DNA from: Phycisphaeraceae bacterium D3-23
GTDB taxonomy: Bacteria > Planctomycetota > Phycisphaerae > Phycisphaerales > Phycisphaeraceae
Assembly: GCA_039555135.1 (NCBI GenBank)
Contig: CP114179.1
Coordinates: 558,001 to 622,000 of the forward strand
Reading direction: 5' to 3'
Length of the DNA stretch: 64,000 bases
The notes below the pieces were generated by a model. The model was not told the DNA's origin. It was given only the letters and a program-made list of their open reading frames with translations, and ran no database searches. Every line of letters starts with the position of its first letter. Position 1 is the first letter of the stretch. Positions 7,527-17,572 of this stretch are shown piece by piece. A program made the translations under genes and the position numbers.

Positions 7527-9449
7527 CTACAGCCACAGCTTCATCCGCACCCAGTTCACGGCTTCGCGCGTCCACATCCAGGCGTAGCGTCGGGTACCGA
7601 CGTCGACTTTGGCGATGCCTTCGACACCGGGCCGAAGCCAGTCGGGCGGGCTGTCGAGCTCGACGCGGACGCGGAAGACGTTTTCGCCGTCGACCAGCTC
7701 GGCCTCGGGCTCGATGACGGTGACGGTGAATCCGACGTGGACGCCGGGGTGCGCGGTCGAGGCGAGCTGGCCGCGCGAGGGGTTGTCGGGGTGGTTCACA
7801 CGGTCGCGCACTTCGCCGATGCGGCCCGCAGGCACGAGCAGCTCGGCGCGGAGCGCATCAAGCGGCGCGACCTCGAAGAGCGCCTCGCCCTTCTCGACCT
7901 GCCCGCGCTCGCGCTGGCGCAGGTCGCCCTCGACGACGACACCCGAGACCGGGCTGGTGAGCTGGGCCTGCGCGATGCGGTGGTCGAGCAGCGCCATTTC
8001 GGCCCGGGCGCGCTGGGCGTTGGCCTGGGCGATCTCCACGGCCGCGAAGTCGCCCTCCTCCCGCGCGGCGTCGGCCTGCACTTCGTATTCCCGGAGCTCG
8101 GCCACGATCGGTGCGCGCTCCAAAACTAAATCCGTCACGTCGAGCGCGGCGAGCACCGTCGCGCTGGCTGTGACCTCGTCATTGATCTCGACGTTGACCG
8201 CTTCGAGCGTGCCATCGAAGGGCGAGGTGACGATGTGCCGCTGCGTGGTCTGCACCGTGAAGGGCGATTCGACGCGGTACGGCCCCTTGGCAAACAGCGC
8301 GAGTGCGACGATCGCCGCGCCAGCCAGGGCGGTGAGCTTGGCCCAGGTGTGCTTGGGGCCGACGGCCGCAGCCGCGGCTTTGCGGGTCGAGGCGGCCCAG
8401 CGTGCGCCGAACCAGCGGTCGGTCTTTGAGAGCTGGTACAGCCGGGCGGTGCAGAGGTTCGCCGTGATGCGCAGGGCCTCGACATCGTCGGCGGTGAGCA
8501 CGCGGTCGGGCGGGAACTCGGCGGTGAGGATGCCGACGGGCTTATCTTCGTGTCGAAGTGGTAATGAGCAGACGGCGCTGGGGCCGTGCGCTTCGGAGAG
8601 CTTTCGGGCGAGCCGGTTGATCGTCGTGGTGTTGTCGGGCGCGGGGTGGACGACCTCGGCGTCTTGGTCGAGCGCTTCTTCCATCGCCGACTCGATGTCC
8701 TGTACGAGCTGCATCTTGCGGCTGAGGTCTTCGGTCTGGCTCATCGCTCGTACCTTGACGTAGCGCCCGCTCACAAAGCCGACGCTGACCCGCGCGGCAT
8801 GCCAGGTCGCGGCCGCCTCGTTGACCAGCGCCATCGACGCGGTGCGGAAGCGGTCGGTCCGGTTGACGGCCTCGAGCGCCTGCATGGCCGAAGCGAAGAC
8901 CTGCATGTCGTTGTCGCGCTGTTGCAACGACAGACGAAGCTCGTAAAGCGCGAGCAGCGGCGTGGTCAATTCAAGCTGTCGCCGGGCGAGGTCGGCGAGG
9001 CGCGGGTCGGGCAGGACGATGTGGAACGCGGTGAGCCCGCGCACGCCCTCGGGCCCCTTGATCGGTAGCAGCACGAGGTGGGTCGTGTCGCCCCCCGTCG
9101 CCGGCGGCATCGGGAGCACCCGGCTGACGCCGGGGATATCGTTTTTTGCGACCTCGAACGCACGGGCCAGCCAGACCGGCGCGGTCTCGGGGCGGATCGT
9201 CGGCGGGCTGGTCGCCAGCACCTGGGGCACGTCGCCGGGCACGAGCTTGATGATCGCCCCGCCGCTCGCGCGGCCGACCCGGCACTGCACGGCGACAAGC
9301 TGCTGGAGGAACTGCTCGGGGGGCCCATCAAAATCCGCGAGCTGATCGATGAGCGACGCGGTATCGACCGGGCCGGTCTGGCCGGCGGGGCCTGGGTTGG
9401 CGTGGGAGGTCGCGGTCATAGGTTCGGTGTACTTCGTTAGTCGATCCAT
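7527..9449 (-). CDS. GAF domain - HlyD-type adaptor protein
   Basis: 640 aa from the ATG at 9449; an ATG at 9419 is an alternative start. The N-terminal cytoplasmic part carries one clear GAF-like sensor region (about residues 180-345, with LSLPLRHEDKPVGILTAEFP-type strands), preceded by a second GAF-like or helical stretch. A single transmembrane helix (LTALAGAAIVALALFA) follows. The periplasmic part is an HlyD adaptor: HIVTSPFDGTLEAVNVEIND, a short coiled coil, then AQLTSPVSGVVVEGDL and a barrel. The layout suggests that a cytosolic signal is transmitted to an export complex across the inner membrane. It is the first gene of the minus-strand cluster with the M50-HlyD and SecA-like genes, separated from them by a repeat. 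GAF and HlyD calls are fairly secure; the ligand is unknown. Confidence 0.8.
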   Translation of the reverse strand: MDRLTKYTEPMTATSHANPGPAGQTGPVDTASLIDQLADFDGPPEQFLQQLVAVQCRVGRASGGAIIKLVPGDVPQVLATSPPTIRPETAPVWLARAFEVAKNDIPGVSRVLPMPPATGGDTTHLVLLPIKGPEGVRGLTAFHIVLPDPRLADLARRQLELTTPLLALYELRLSLQQRDNDMQVFASAMQALEAVNRTDRFRTASMALVNEAAATWHAARVSVGFVSGRYVKVRAMSQTEDLSRKMQLVQDIESAMEEALDQDAEVVHPAPDNTTTINRLARKLSEAHGPSAVCSLPLRHEDKPVGILTAEFPPDRVLTADDVEALRITANLCTARLYQLSKTDRWFGARWAASTRKAAAAAVGPKHTWAKLTALAGAAIVALALFAKGPYRVESPFTVQTTQRHIVTSPFDGTLEAVNVEINDEVTASATVLAALDVTDLVLERAPIVAELREYEVQADAAREEGDFAAVEIAQANAQRARAEMALLDHRIAQAQLTSPVSGVVVEGDLRQRERGQVEKGEALFEVAPLDALRAELLVPAGRIGEVRDRVNHPDNPSRGQLASTAHPGVHVGFTVTVIEPEAELVDGENVFRVRVELDSPPDWLRPGVEGIAKVDVGTRRYAWMWTREAVNWVRMKLWL

Positions 9450-9567
9450 CCCCCGGCGGGGAATCTCTGTAAGTTTAGCCCATATCGTCGCTTCGGCCGC
9501 GTGCAATCCACTCGGCGACGCCGCTTTGCACCCGGCAGCCCGCGCCACGCCCGCTATCCTGCCCAGC

Positions 9568-11972
9568 ATGCCTGACCGCGACGAACGGATCCTCGAGTAC
9601 CTTGAGCAGCTTCCTTATGAGCCCTACCCCGTGCAGGAGCAGGCCCTCATGCGGTGGGCCGAGACCGACCAGGGCGTGCTGATGTGCGCCCCCCGACGGG
9701 GACGGGCAAGACGCTTGTCGCCGAGGCCGCGATGTACGAGGCACTGCACACCGGCCAAGTCGCGTACTACACCACGCCGCTGATCGCGCTGACCGAGCAG
9801 AAGTTCGAAGAGCTCAGCGACTCGGCCGAGCGCTGGGGCTTCCCCCGCAGCAGCGTCGGGCTCGTCACCGGCAACCGCAGCGTCAACCCGGACGCCATCG
9901 TCCGCGTCGTCGTGGCGGAGGTGCTATTGAACCGGCTGCTGCACCCCGAGGCGTTCAGCTTTGATGACGTCGGCGCGGTCGTGATGGATGAGTTCCACAG
10001 CTTCAACGACCCGCAGCGCGGCATCGTCTGGGAGCTGTCGCTGTCATTGCTACCCAAGCACGTCCGGCTGATGCTGCTCTCCGCGACGGTCGGCAACGCC
10101 TACGACTTCACCGCATGGCTCCGCAAATCCCATGGCCGGGAGATCGACCTTGTCCAGAGCAATGACCGAAAGATCCCGCTGACCTTCCACTGGGTCGGCG
10201 AGGAGCTGCTGCCCGACCAGCTCGCGAAGATGTCGCAGGGCGAAGACGACAGCCGGTACACGCCGGCGCTGGTCTTCTGCTTCGACCGCGAGCAGTGCTG
10301 GGATGTCGCCGAACAACTGCGCGGGCGCGACGTGCTGGCGGAGGGCCAACAGAAAATGCTGGCCGAGCAGATCGACAAGCTCGACCTCTCGCACGGCGGC
10401 GGGCCCAAGCTCAAACGCCTGCTGCTGCGCGGGATCGGCGTCCACCACGCGGGGCTGCTGCCGCGCTATCGGAGGATCGTCGAGGAGCTGTTCCAGGAGA
10501 AGCTCCTCAGCGTGTGCGTCTGTACCGAGACCCTCGCCGCGGGGATGAACCTGCCGGCCCGGTCGGTGGTACTCACGTCGCTGGTCAAAGGCCCGCCGCG
10601 CAAAAAGAAGCTGCTCGAAGCCAGCGGCGCGCACCAGATGTTCGGGCGCGCCGGTCGGCCGCAATTCGATACCCAGGGCCATGTCTTCGCGCTGGCGCAC
10701 GAAGACGATGTGCGGATCGCCAAGCACAAGCTCAAGGTCGCGCAGATCCCGGCGGATACCAAAGACCCCAAGCTGATGAAGAAGCGCAAGCAGATGGAGA
10801 AGAAGACGCCGCGCCGGCGCGAGGGCGTGGCGTACTGGAGCGAGGCGCAGTTCGAGAAGCTGCGCGACGCCCCGCCGGGGAAGCTCGAGAGCAAGGGCCG
10901 GCTGCCTTGGCGTCTGCTGGCGTACCTGCTCGATGCGACCCCCGACCTGACGCCGGTGCGCGACGCGGTGAGCAAGCGTTTGCTGCCGCCCAACCTGATC
11001 GAGTCGCAGCAGAAGCTGCTGACGCGGATGCTCGTGACGCTCCACGACGGCGGATTTGTGAAGCTCGACCCGCCGCCGCCGGGCGAAAACGCCTCGAAAG
11101 ACACCGCCGGCGAAGAGGGCCGCGACGACGCCCCGCCGCCCTCGGCCGAGGACATGCTCGCCTCACTCACCCTGGGCACGGGCATCAGCGATGCGCCTGC
11201 CGCCCCACCGCCCGAAGAAAAAAACGACGCGGACGACGGAGTCGACGACACCGGCAGCGCCCGCCTCGCCGACTACGATCCGCGCCATGCCCACCGGACC
11301 GACAAGCTCGACACCCTGCTCCAGTTCCGCGCGGTCAACCCGGTCTACGGTGCCTACCTGCTTGAGCACCTCGGGCTCGCGGATGCGGACGAGCAGTTGC
11401 AGATCCTCGAGAGCGTGTTGGAGATGCCTAACTCGGTCGGCCGGCGCGTCCGCGTCCCCCGGCCCGAGGTGATGCCGCCGGGCTCGCTCGCGCTGGACGT
11501 CGTCGACATGGCGCTGATCCAGCGCGGGCTCGCGACCCAGGACGAGCTCTACCCCAATAACGACGACCACGACAACCTGCCGGGCCAGCCGCGGCGCTTC
11601 GCGATCCCATTGGCCGAGAAGGTGCAGATGCTGTTCGAAGCGCAGGTCGACTGCGGCGGGCACAACCCCATCCGCGCGGTCTGGGCGGCGGGCGATCTTC
11701 TGAACAACTTCGACGGCGACTTCATCAAGTTCATCAGCGCCCGCGACCTCCAGCGGCAGGAGGGCGTCGTCTTCCGCCACCTGCTCCGGCTGATCCTGCT
11801 GTGCGACGAGTTCAGCCAGCAGACCCCGGCCGGTCTACTTAAAGAAGCGTGGCAAGAACGCCTCGACGGCTGGGCGACACGTCTGACGGCGGGCTGCCGG
11901 GCAGTCGACGCCCACAGCACCGACAAGATGCTCGACCAGGCGCGGAAGGAGCAGGACCCGCCCGCCGTATAG
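9568..11972 (+). CDS. Ski2-like DExH-box helicase with an apparent frameshift
   Basis: Superfamily 2 helicase of the Ski2/Mtr4-like type, probably acting on RNA, about 801 aa if the frame is repaired. Start ATG 9568 reads MPDRDERILEYLEQLPYEP, then YPVQEQAL, and stays open until a run of six C at 9689-9694. Only with a seventh C does the frame continue into PPTGTGKTLVAEAA (motif I). Downstream everything is intact: TTPLIALTEQKF (Ia), VMDEFHSFND (II, DEFH), LLSATVGN (III), GVHHAGLLPRYRR, TETLAAGMNLPARSVVL, and QMFGRAGRPQFD (VI). A long C-terminal region with charged low-complexity parts follows. Without correction the N-terminal product has 72 aa plus a short tail and lacks all helicase motifs. 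An assembly indel in a homopolymer is the simplest explanation. Divergent from the GAF-HlyD gene. Confidence 0.85.
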
Positions 11973-12041
11973 CCGACCGCCCAGCGGGCGGCGCGCGGCA
12001 TACGCAGGACACCCAACGCGCCGCCCGTTGGGCGACGGCTA
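11970..12041. repeat. GC-rich inverted repeat beginning at a stop codon
   Basis: Left arm 11970-11995 (TAGCCGACCGCCCAGCGGGC...) and right arm 12017-12041, its inverted counterpart, match closely. The TAG at 11970-11972 is the helicase stop codon. Single copies of the same core occur at 51101-51123 (GCCGTCGCCCATCGGGCGGC) and, inverted, at 60154-60183, so this is a dispersed repeat family. It could also serve as a transcription terminator for the helicase gene, although no T-run follows. Confidence 0.7.
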
Positions 12042-12051
12042 AACATAGGGT

Positions 12052-12069
12052 TCATCTCTATAGAGATGA
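12052..12069. promoter_or_regulatory. 18-bp perfect palindrome, possible operator
   Basis: TCATCTCTATAGAGATGA at 12052-12069 is a perfect 18-bp palindrome with no spacer, AT-rich in a GC-rich setting, in the 280-nt gap between the helicase gene and the Gly/Arg-rich secreted protein gene. Dyads of this kind are typical binding sites of dimeric regulators. Which gene it would control and by what protein cannot be told from the sequence. Confidence 0.4.
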
Positions 12070-12254
12070 TGTCCAGGTTCCCTGAAATCCCCTGCAATAC
12101 CACCCTCGCTGGGGCGTTTCCCATACGACATGACCGGCACAACCGGCCCAGCGATCCCTGACTCCGTGAGTTGCCGCGTTTCAACCCCGTTTTTCAACGA
12201 ACAAGCCGCATTTTTAGCGGCCCGATACCCCACCCCCCCTTTTTGGAGCCCCCC

Positions 12255-12932
12255 ATGGTCTTTCTCAAATTCAGCAAACTCGGATCGCTCGCCCTCACCC
12301 TCCTCGTGGCCGGCCTGATGTCGATGCCCGCCTACGCCCAGCCCGGCGGCGGCCGTGATGGCGGTGGCCGCGACGGCGCTGGACGTGATGGCGGCGGGCG
12401 CGACGGTGGCGGTCGCCAGCGCTTCGAAGACATGAGCGACGAAGACCGCGAAGCGATGATCGAACAATTCCGCGAGCGTATGGCTGAGCGCCAGGCCGAG
12501 CAGGACGAGCAGATGCGTGAAGAGATCGACGCGAGCGAAGAAGAATTCGAAGTGCTGCTGCCCAAAATCGAACGCGTGCGCCAGCTCACCCGCGAGCGCC
12601 AGATGGCGACCGCCGCCGCCGGCGGCTTCGGGCGCGGCGGCCAGGGCCAAGGCCGGGGCGGGCGTGGCGGCGGCGACCGCGGCGGGCGCAACCCGATGGC
12701 CGACCTGTTCGAGACCAGCGAAGAGGGCGAAGCGCTGATGGAAACCCGCGCCGAGCTGAGTGAAGTCCTCGAAGAAAAGGCCGTGGCCGCGGACGTCAAG
12801 GATGCACTCGACGCCTACCGCGAAGCGCGCGACGCGATGGACGGCGCGATCGCCGAGGCCCGCGAAGACCTGCGTGGGCTCCTGACCGCGCAGCAGGAAG
12901 CGTACTTCGTCGTCAACGGCATGCTCGACTAA
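12255..12932 (+). CDS. Secreted Gly/Arg-rich protein with charged helices
   Basis: 225-aa exported protein not assigned to a named family. The ATG at 12255 has GGAG 6 nt upstream. A signal peptide (about residues 1-30, SLALTLLVAGLMSMPAYA) ends at AYAQP. Then comes a five-fold imperfect DGGGR repeat (DGGGRDGAGRDGGGR), a strongly charged helical segment (DEDREAMIEQFRERMAERQ), a second Gly/Arg-rich linker (GRGGQGQGRGGRGGGDRGG) and a C-terminal helical part ending DLRGLLTAQQEAYFVVNGMLD-like. The helix-linker-helix pattern recalls small periplasmic CpxP/ZraP-like proteins, but the LTxxQ match is weak. It immediately precedes the type II secretion operon, separated by a repeat and a strong hairpin, and could be co-regulated with or secreted by it; that is speculation. 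Confidence 0.7.
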   Translation: MVFLKFSKLGSLALTLLVAGLMSMPAYAQPGGGRDGGGRDGAGRDGGGRDGGGRQRFEDMSDEDREAMIEQFRERMAERQAEQDEQMREEIDASEEEFEVLLPKIERVRQLTRERQMATAAAGGFGRGGQGQGRGGRGGGDRGGRNPMADLFETSEEGEALMETRAELSEVLEEKAVAADVKDALDAYREARDAMDGAIAEAREDLRGLLTAQQEAYFVVNGMLD

Positions 12933-12944
12933 GCCGCGACACGT

Positions 12945-12988
12945 GGTGCGGACAGTCCTGTCTGCCATCCGGCTTCGCCGGAAATGGC
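12945..12988. repeat. Dispersed repeat (ACAGTCCTGTCTGCC family)
   Basis: The segment GGACAGTCCTGTCTGCC followed by the hairpin CCGGCTTCGCCGG begins about 12 nt after the stop codon of the secreted Gly/Arg-rich protein. The same core plus its inverse occurs at 16530-16620, so this is a short dispersed repeat rather than part of a gene. Confidence 0.6.
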
Positions 12989-13031
12989 GAACACGCCGCG
13001 CCCAAGCGGCGTAACGATTCAGATCGACTTG

Positions 13032-13062
13032 GGCCACCCCCGATCAACCGTCGGGGGTGGCC
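13032..13062 (+). terminator. 12-bp perfect hairpin before gspE
   Basis: GGCCACCCCCGA at 13032-13043 pairs perfectly with TCGGGGGTGGCC at 13051-13062 around a 7-nt loop. No T-run follows, so it is either a GC-type terminator for the preceding gene or a leader structure of the gspE transcript, whose start codon lies 39 nt downstream. Confidence 0.5.
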
Positions 13063-13100
13063 GTTCCCGAGCCGACCTCCCGGCGACCGAGCAACCACCG

Positions 13101-14810
<1,710 letters not shown>

Positions 14811-14812
14811 CG

Positions 14813-16039
14813 ATGCCGACCTTCGCCTACACCGCCGTGACCGCGCAGGGGCGGCAGACGACTGGCCGGCTCGACGCCGAGGACCGCGGCGCTGCACTGC
14901 AGTCGATCGAGTCGCGCGGGCTCGTGCCCGTCGAGCTCAACGCCTCCGAATCAGGCGCGAAAGACACCGGTTCCCGGGGGCTATCACGCTTTGGCAAGAA
15001 GCGCGTGTCGCAGCCGCAGACCCTCGCGTTTGTCCGGCAGATGTCGAATCTGCTCTCGGCCGGGGTGCCGCTGGCGCGTGCATTGCAAATCCTTTGCCGA
15101 GAGACCTCCCACGCCGCTGCGAGCAAGCAGTGGTCCGACATCCGCGACGCGGTGGTCGACGGCAACCCGCTGGCCGACGCGATGGGGCAGTTCCCGCGCT
15201 CCTTCCCGCCGGTGTATGTCGCGATGGTCCGCGCGGGCGAGACGGGCGGGTTCCTCGACGTCGTGCTCAAGCAGATCGCCGAGTTCATGTCACGTGAGCG
15301 CGAGCTCAAGAGCAAGATCGCGACCGCGCTGATCTATCCGCTCGCGCTGGCGTTCATCGCCACGGGCGTCGTGATCTTCCTGCTCTCCTGGTTTATCCCG
15401 CGGTTTTCGACGATCTTCAACGACTTTGGACAGACCCTCCCGCTGCTCACTCGCATCATCCAGGGCGCCAGCTTCGCCATCCTGAACTACGGCCCGTTCG
15501 TCGCGATCGGTGTCTTCATCGGTGTCATTATCGTGCGCCAACTGCTCAAGAGCCCGGCCGGTAGACGCAGACGCGACGAGCTGATGCTGCGTGTCCCCGG
15601 CGTGGGTAAAGCTTCCGCACAATTCGCGCTGGTCCGCTTCTGCCGCATGCTCGGAACGCTCGTCGGCGCCGGTGTCCCGCTGCTCGCCTCGCTCCGTGTG
15701 GCGCGCGAAGCAGTCGGGAACCAGACGCTGTCCGATGCGCTGGGCGACACGATCAGCCACGTGCAGGAAGGCACGTCGCTGGCAAAAAGCCTGGGCCAGT
15801 GCCCACAGCTCTTCCCCGCGACGGTCGTCGAGATGGTCTCCGTCGCCGAGGAGTCCGGCCGGTTGTCCGAGGAACTCGTGCGCATGGCGCAGGAGTTTGA
15901 AGAAGACCTCGACCGCCAGCTGCGTGTGCTGGTCTCGCTCGCCGAGCCGGCATTGCTGTTTGTCATGGCGTCGGTCGTCGGCACGATCGTCGTCGGGATG
16001 CTCCTGCCGGTCTTCGACCTGTGGGACGCGATCCAATAA
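14813..16039 (+). CDS. gspF: Type II secretion inner-membrane platform protein GspF
   Basis: 408-aa polytopic membrane platform that couples the GspE ATPase to pseudopilus growth. It shows the standard duplicated T2SSF domain: the first copy starts FVRQMSNLLSAGVPLARAL, with membrane helices around ALIYPLALAFIATGVVIFLL and AIGVFIGVIIV; the second copy starts FCRMLGTLVGAGVPLLASL and ends with the helix EPALLFVMASVVGTIVVGMLL. The N-terminus MPTFAYTAVTAQGRQTTG is typical of the family. The start is 2 nt after the gspE stop, so translation is coupled. Length and motifs agree with family norms. Confidence 0.95.
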   Translation: MPTFAYTAVTAQGRQTTGRLDAEDRGAALQSIESRGLVPVELNASESGAKDTGSRGLSRFGKKRVSQPQTLAFVRQMSNLLSAGVPLARALQILCRETSHAAASKQWSDIRDAVVDGNPLADAMGQFPRSFPPVYVAMVRAGETGGFLDVVLKQIAEFMSRERELKSKIATALIYPLALAFIATGVVIFLLSWFIPRFSTIFNDFGQTLPLLTRIIQGASFAILNYGPFVAIGVFIGVIIVRQLLKSPAGRRRRDELMLRVPGVGKASAQFALVRFCRMLGTLVGAGVPLLASLRVAREAVGNQTLSDALGDTISHVQEGTSLAKSLGQCPQLFPATVVEMVSVAEESGRLSEELVRMAQEFEEDLDRQLRVLVSLAEPALLFVMASVVGTIVVGMLLPVFDLWDAIQ

Positions 16040-16087
16040 CTCACGCCTCACGTTCGTTCTACTTTTCAATCCGCCGAGAACCTCGTC

Positions 16088-16525
16088 ATGCAAGCTACAC
16101 ACAAGCTACGTACCCGCCGCAACGCCGGCTTCAGCATCCTCGAACTGCTGCTGGTGCTCGTCATCCTCTCGATCCTCGCGGGGATCGTCGGCGTCCGATT
16201 CGCCGGGCAGTCGGGCAAGGCCAAGGTCACCGCCGCCAAGGCGCAGCTCGCGCAGTTCGAGACCGCACTCACCAGCTTCGACATCCACACCGGCGCGATG
16301 CCCACCACACAACAAGGCCTCGAAGCCCTCCGGAAAGAACCCAACGGCGTCGAGGACTGGGAGGGCCCATACCTCACCAAAGACATCGAGGACGACCCCT
16401 GGGGCAACCCCTGGCAGTACCGCGCACCGGGCACCCACAACAACGACTACGACCTCTTCTCCTACGGCGAGGACGGCAGTGAAGGCGGCGACGACGACAT
16501 CAAGAACTGGACCGACGATCAGTAA
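16088..16525 (+). CDS. gspG: Major pseudopilin GspG
   Basis: 145-aa major pseudopilin that polymerises into the periplasmic pseudopilus. A type III (prepilin) signal RNAGFSILELLLVLVILSILAG is cleaved after the Gly; here Ser replaces the usual Thr in FTLIE and Glu5 is kept (FSILE). The C-terminal domain carries TTQQGLEALRKEP, DPWGNPWQY and the calcium-loop-type end YDLFSYGEDG typical of GspG. 48 nt after gspF. A dispersed repeat separates it from gspH. No prepilin peptidase gene lies in this window. Confidence 0.95.
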   Translation: MQATHKLRTRRNAGFSILELLLVLVILSILAGIVGVRFAGQSGKAKVTAAKAQLAQFETALTSFDIHTGAMPTTQQGLEALRKEPNGVEDWEGPYLTKDIEDDPWGNPWQYRAPGTHNNDYDLFSYGEDGSEGGDDDIKNWTDDQ

Positions 16526-16529
16526 ATAC

Positions 16530-16620
16530 GTAGGGCAAACAGTCCTGTCTGCCTGCTGACATCGCACCGACATCGATTCCCCGGCTAGGCCGGATGGCAG
16601 ATAAGAATGTCTGCCCCACT
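16530..16620. repeat. Dispersed inverted repeat inside the T2SS operon
   Basis: GGGCAAACAGTCCTGTCTGC (from 16533) and an inverted, diverged copy (GGCAGATAAGAATGTCTGCC, 16597-16616) fill the entire gspG-gspH gap; the element ends directly against the gspH ATG at 16621. It shares its core with 12945-12988. It replaces any ordinary ribosome-binding site in front of gspH, so it may affect expression of the downstream minor pseudopilins. Confidence 0.65.
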
Positions 16621-17148
16621 ATGAAACACCGCCGTCTCCATCCCGGCTTCACGCTCATCGAGCTGATCCTCGTGCTCGTCATCATCGGGGCGCTGCTCGC
16701 GGTGGTCGCGCCGTCGCTGCGCGGGCTGCGCACCAGCACACGCTTGGACGACACATCCGGCCAGCTGCTGGCGATGATCGAGCTCGCAAGCCACCGCGCC
16801 GCGACCGAAGGCCGGCCCTACCGCGTGGTCATCGACGATGTCGAGCACCTGTGCTGGATCGAGGCCCAGACCGCCGGCGGGTTCGAGCGGCCGACGGCTT
16901 CGTACGGCAACAAGATCGCGCTCGACCCGCACATCCTGATCGAATCGAACGCGCTCGATGCGTCGCTGGACCTCATCACCCTGCGCGTCGAGCCCGACGG
17001 CACCGGCGAGCTGGTCCAGATCTTTGTCACCGACGACGAAGGCAAAGAACGCGTGGTGTATGCGCCTTCGCTGGCGGAGCCCTACCGCATCAGCAAGCCC
17101 GAGGATGTGACGAACTACGCGATCGGGGGTGCCGATGCGGCGTACTAA
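16621..17148 (+). CDS. gspH: Minor pseudopilin GspH
   Basis: 175-aa minor pseudopilin. The ATG at 16621 gives a short positive leader and prepilin site HPGFTLIELILVLVIIGALLAVVAPSLRG, with the classic G-FTLIE motif. The frame is open 27 nt further upstream but that part is repeat sequence. The remaining region resembles the GspH/FimT globular domain (QLLAMIELASHRAATEGRPYRVVIDD). In type II systems GspH is part of the pseudopilus with the GspI-J-K tip. No normal Shine-Dalgarno precedes it because the preceding repeat abuts the start. It overlaps gspI by 14 nt. Confidence 0.85.
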   Translation: MKHRRLHPGFTLIELILVLVIIGALLAVVAPSLRGLRTSTRLDDTSGQLLAMIELASHRAATEGRPYRVVIDDVEHLCWIEAQTAGGFERPTASYGNKIALDPHILIESNALDASLDLITLRVEPDGTGELVQIFVTDDEGKERVVYAPSLAEPYRISKPEDVTNYAIGGADAAY

Positions 17149-17572
17149 TCCACAACACTGCGCCACCCGGCTGCGAAGAATACGCCGCCGATCGCGCCGC
17201 GGGTTCACGCTCATCGAGGCGCTCGCCGCGTTGATGCTTATGGCCGTCGTCGTCCCGCTCGTGCTGCGCGGCATCGCGCTGTCGGCCCAGGTCGGGGTAC
17301 TCGCCGACCGTCGCGCCCACGCCACGATGCTCGCCGACACCCGGCTGACCGAGGCGATCCTCAACGGCGAATGGGAGGAAGGCGACAGCGCTGGCACCTT
17401 CGACCCCGAGTCCTACGGCAGCGACGCGGAACTCTATCAGTGGTACCTCCTCGTCGACGACTGGAACAGCCAGACCGCGTTCAAGGAAGTCACCCTCGTC
17501 GTCAGCTGGCAGCAGCGCGGCGAAGAACAGATCGTCTCGCTCACCACCGTCGTCAACTCGGAGGGGATCTGA
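17135..17572 (+). CDS. gspI: Minor pseudopilin GspI
   Basis: 145-aa minor pseudopilin of the tip complex. The prepilin site RRGFTLIEALAALMLMAVVVPLVLRG contains FTLIEALAAL, characteristic of GspI. The start is the ATG at 17135 with GGGG 6 nt upstream (a GTG at 17129 is in frame); the gene begins within the end of gspH. Residues after the helix include ATMLADTRLTEAILNGEW, matching the usual GspI pattern of a Leu/Thr-rich helix followed by a beta domain. Its stop codon overlaps the gspJ start (TGATG). Confidence 0.88.
   Translation: MRRTNPQHCATRLRRIRRRSRRGFTLIEALAALMLMAVVVPLVLRGIALSAQVGVLADRRAHATMLADTRLTEAILNGEWEEGDSAGTFDPESYGSDAELYQWYLLVDDWNSQTAFKEVTLVVSWQQRGEEQIVSLTTVVNSEGI

Noticed and set aside
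9688-9700. Programmed frameshifting of the helicase
   Set aside because: A C6 run alone is present; there is no clear slippery heptamer plus downstream pseudoknot or internal Shine-Dalgarno element, so I do not claim it.
9568-9783. A separate short helicase-like gene ending before the frameshift
   Set aside because: The N-terminal residues continue the helicase Q-motif region and have no meaning alone; a one-base indel is a better explanation.
12984-13100. Longer GspE starting upstream of 13101
   Set aside because: The extension runs through a dispersed repeat and a perfect hairpin and does not resemble the protein family.
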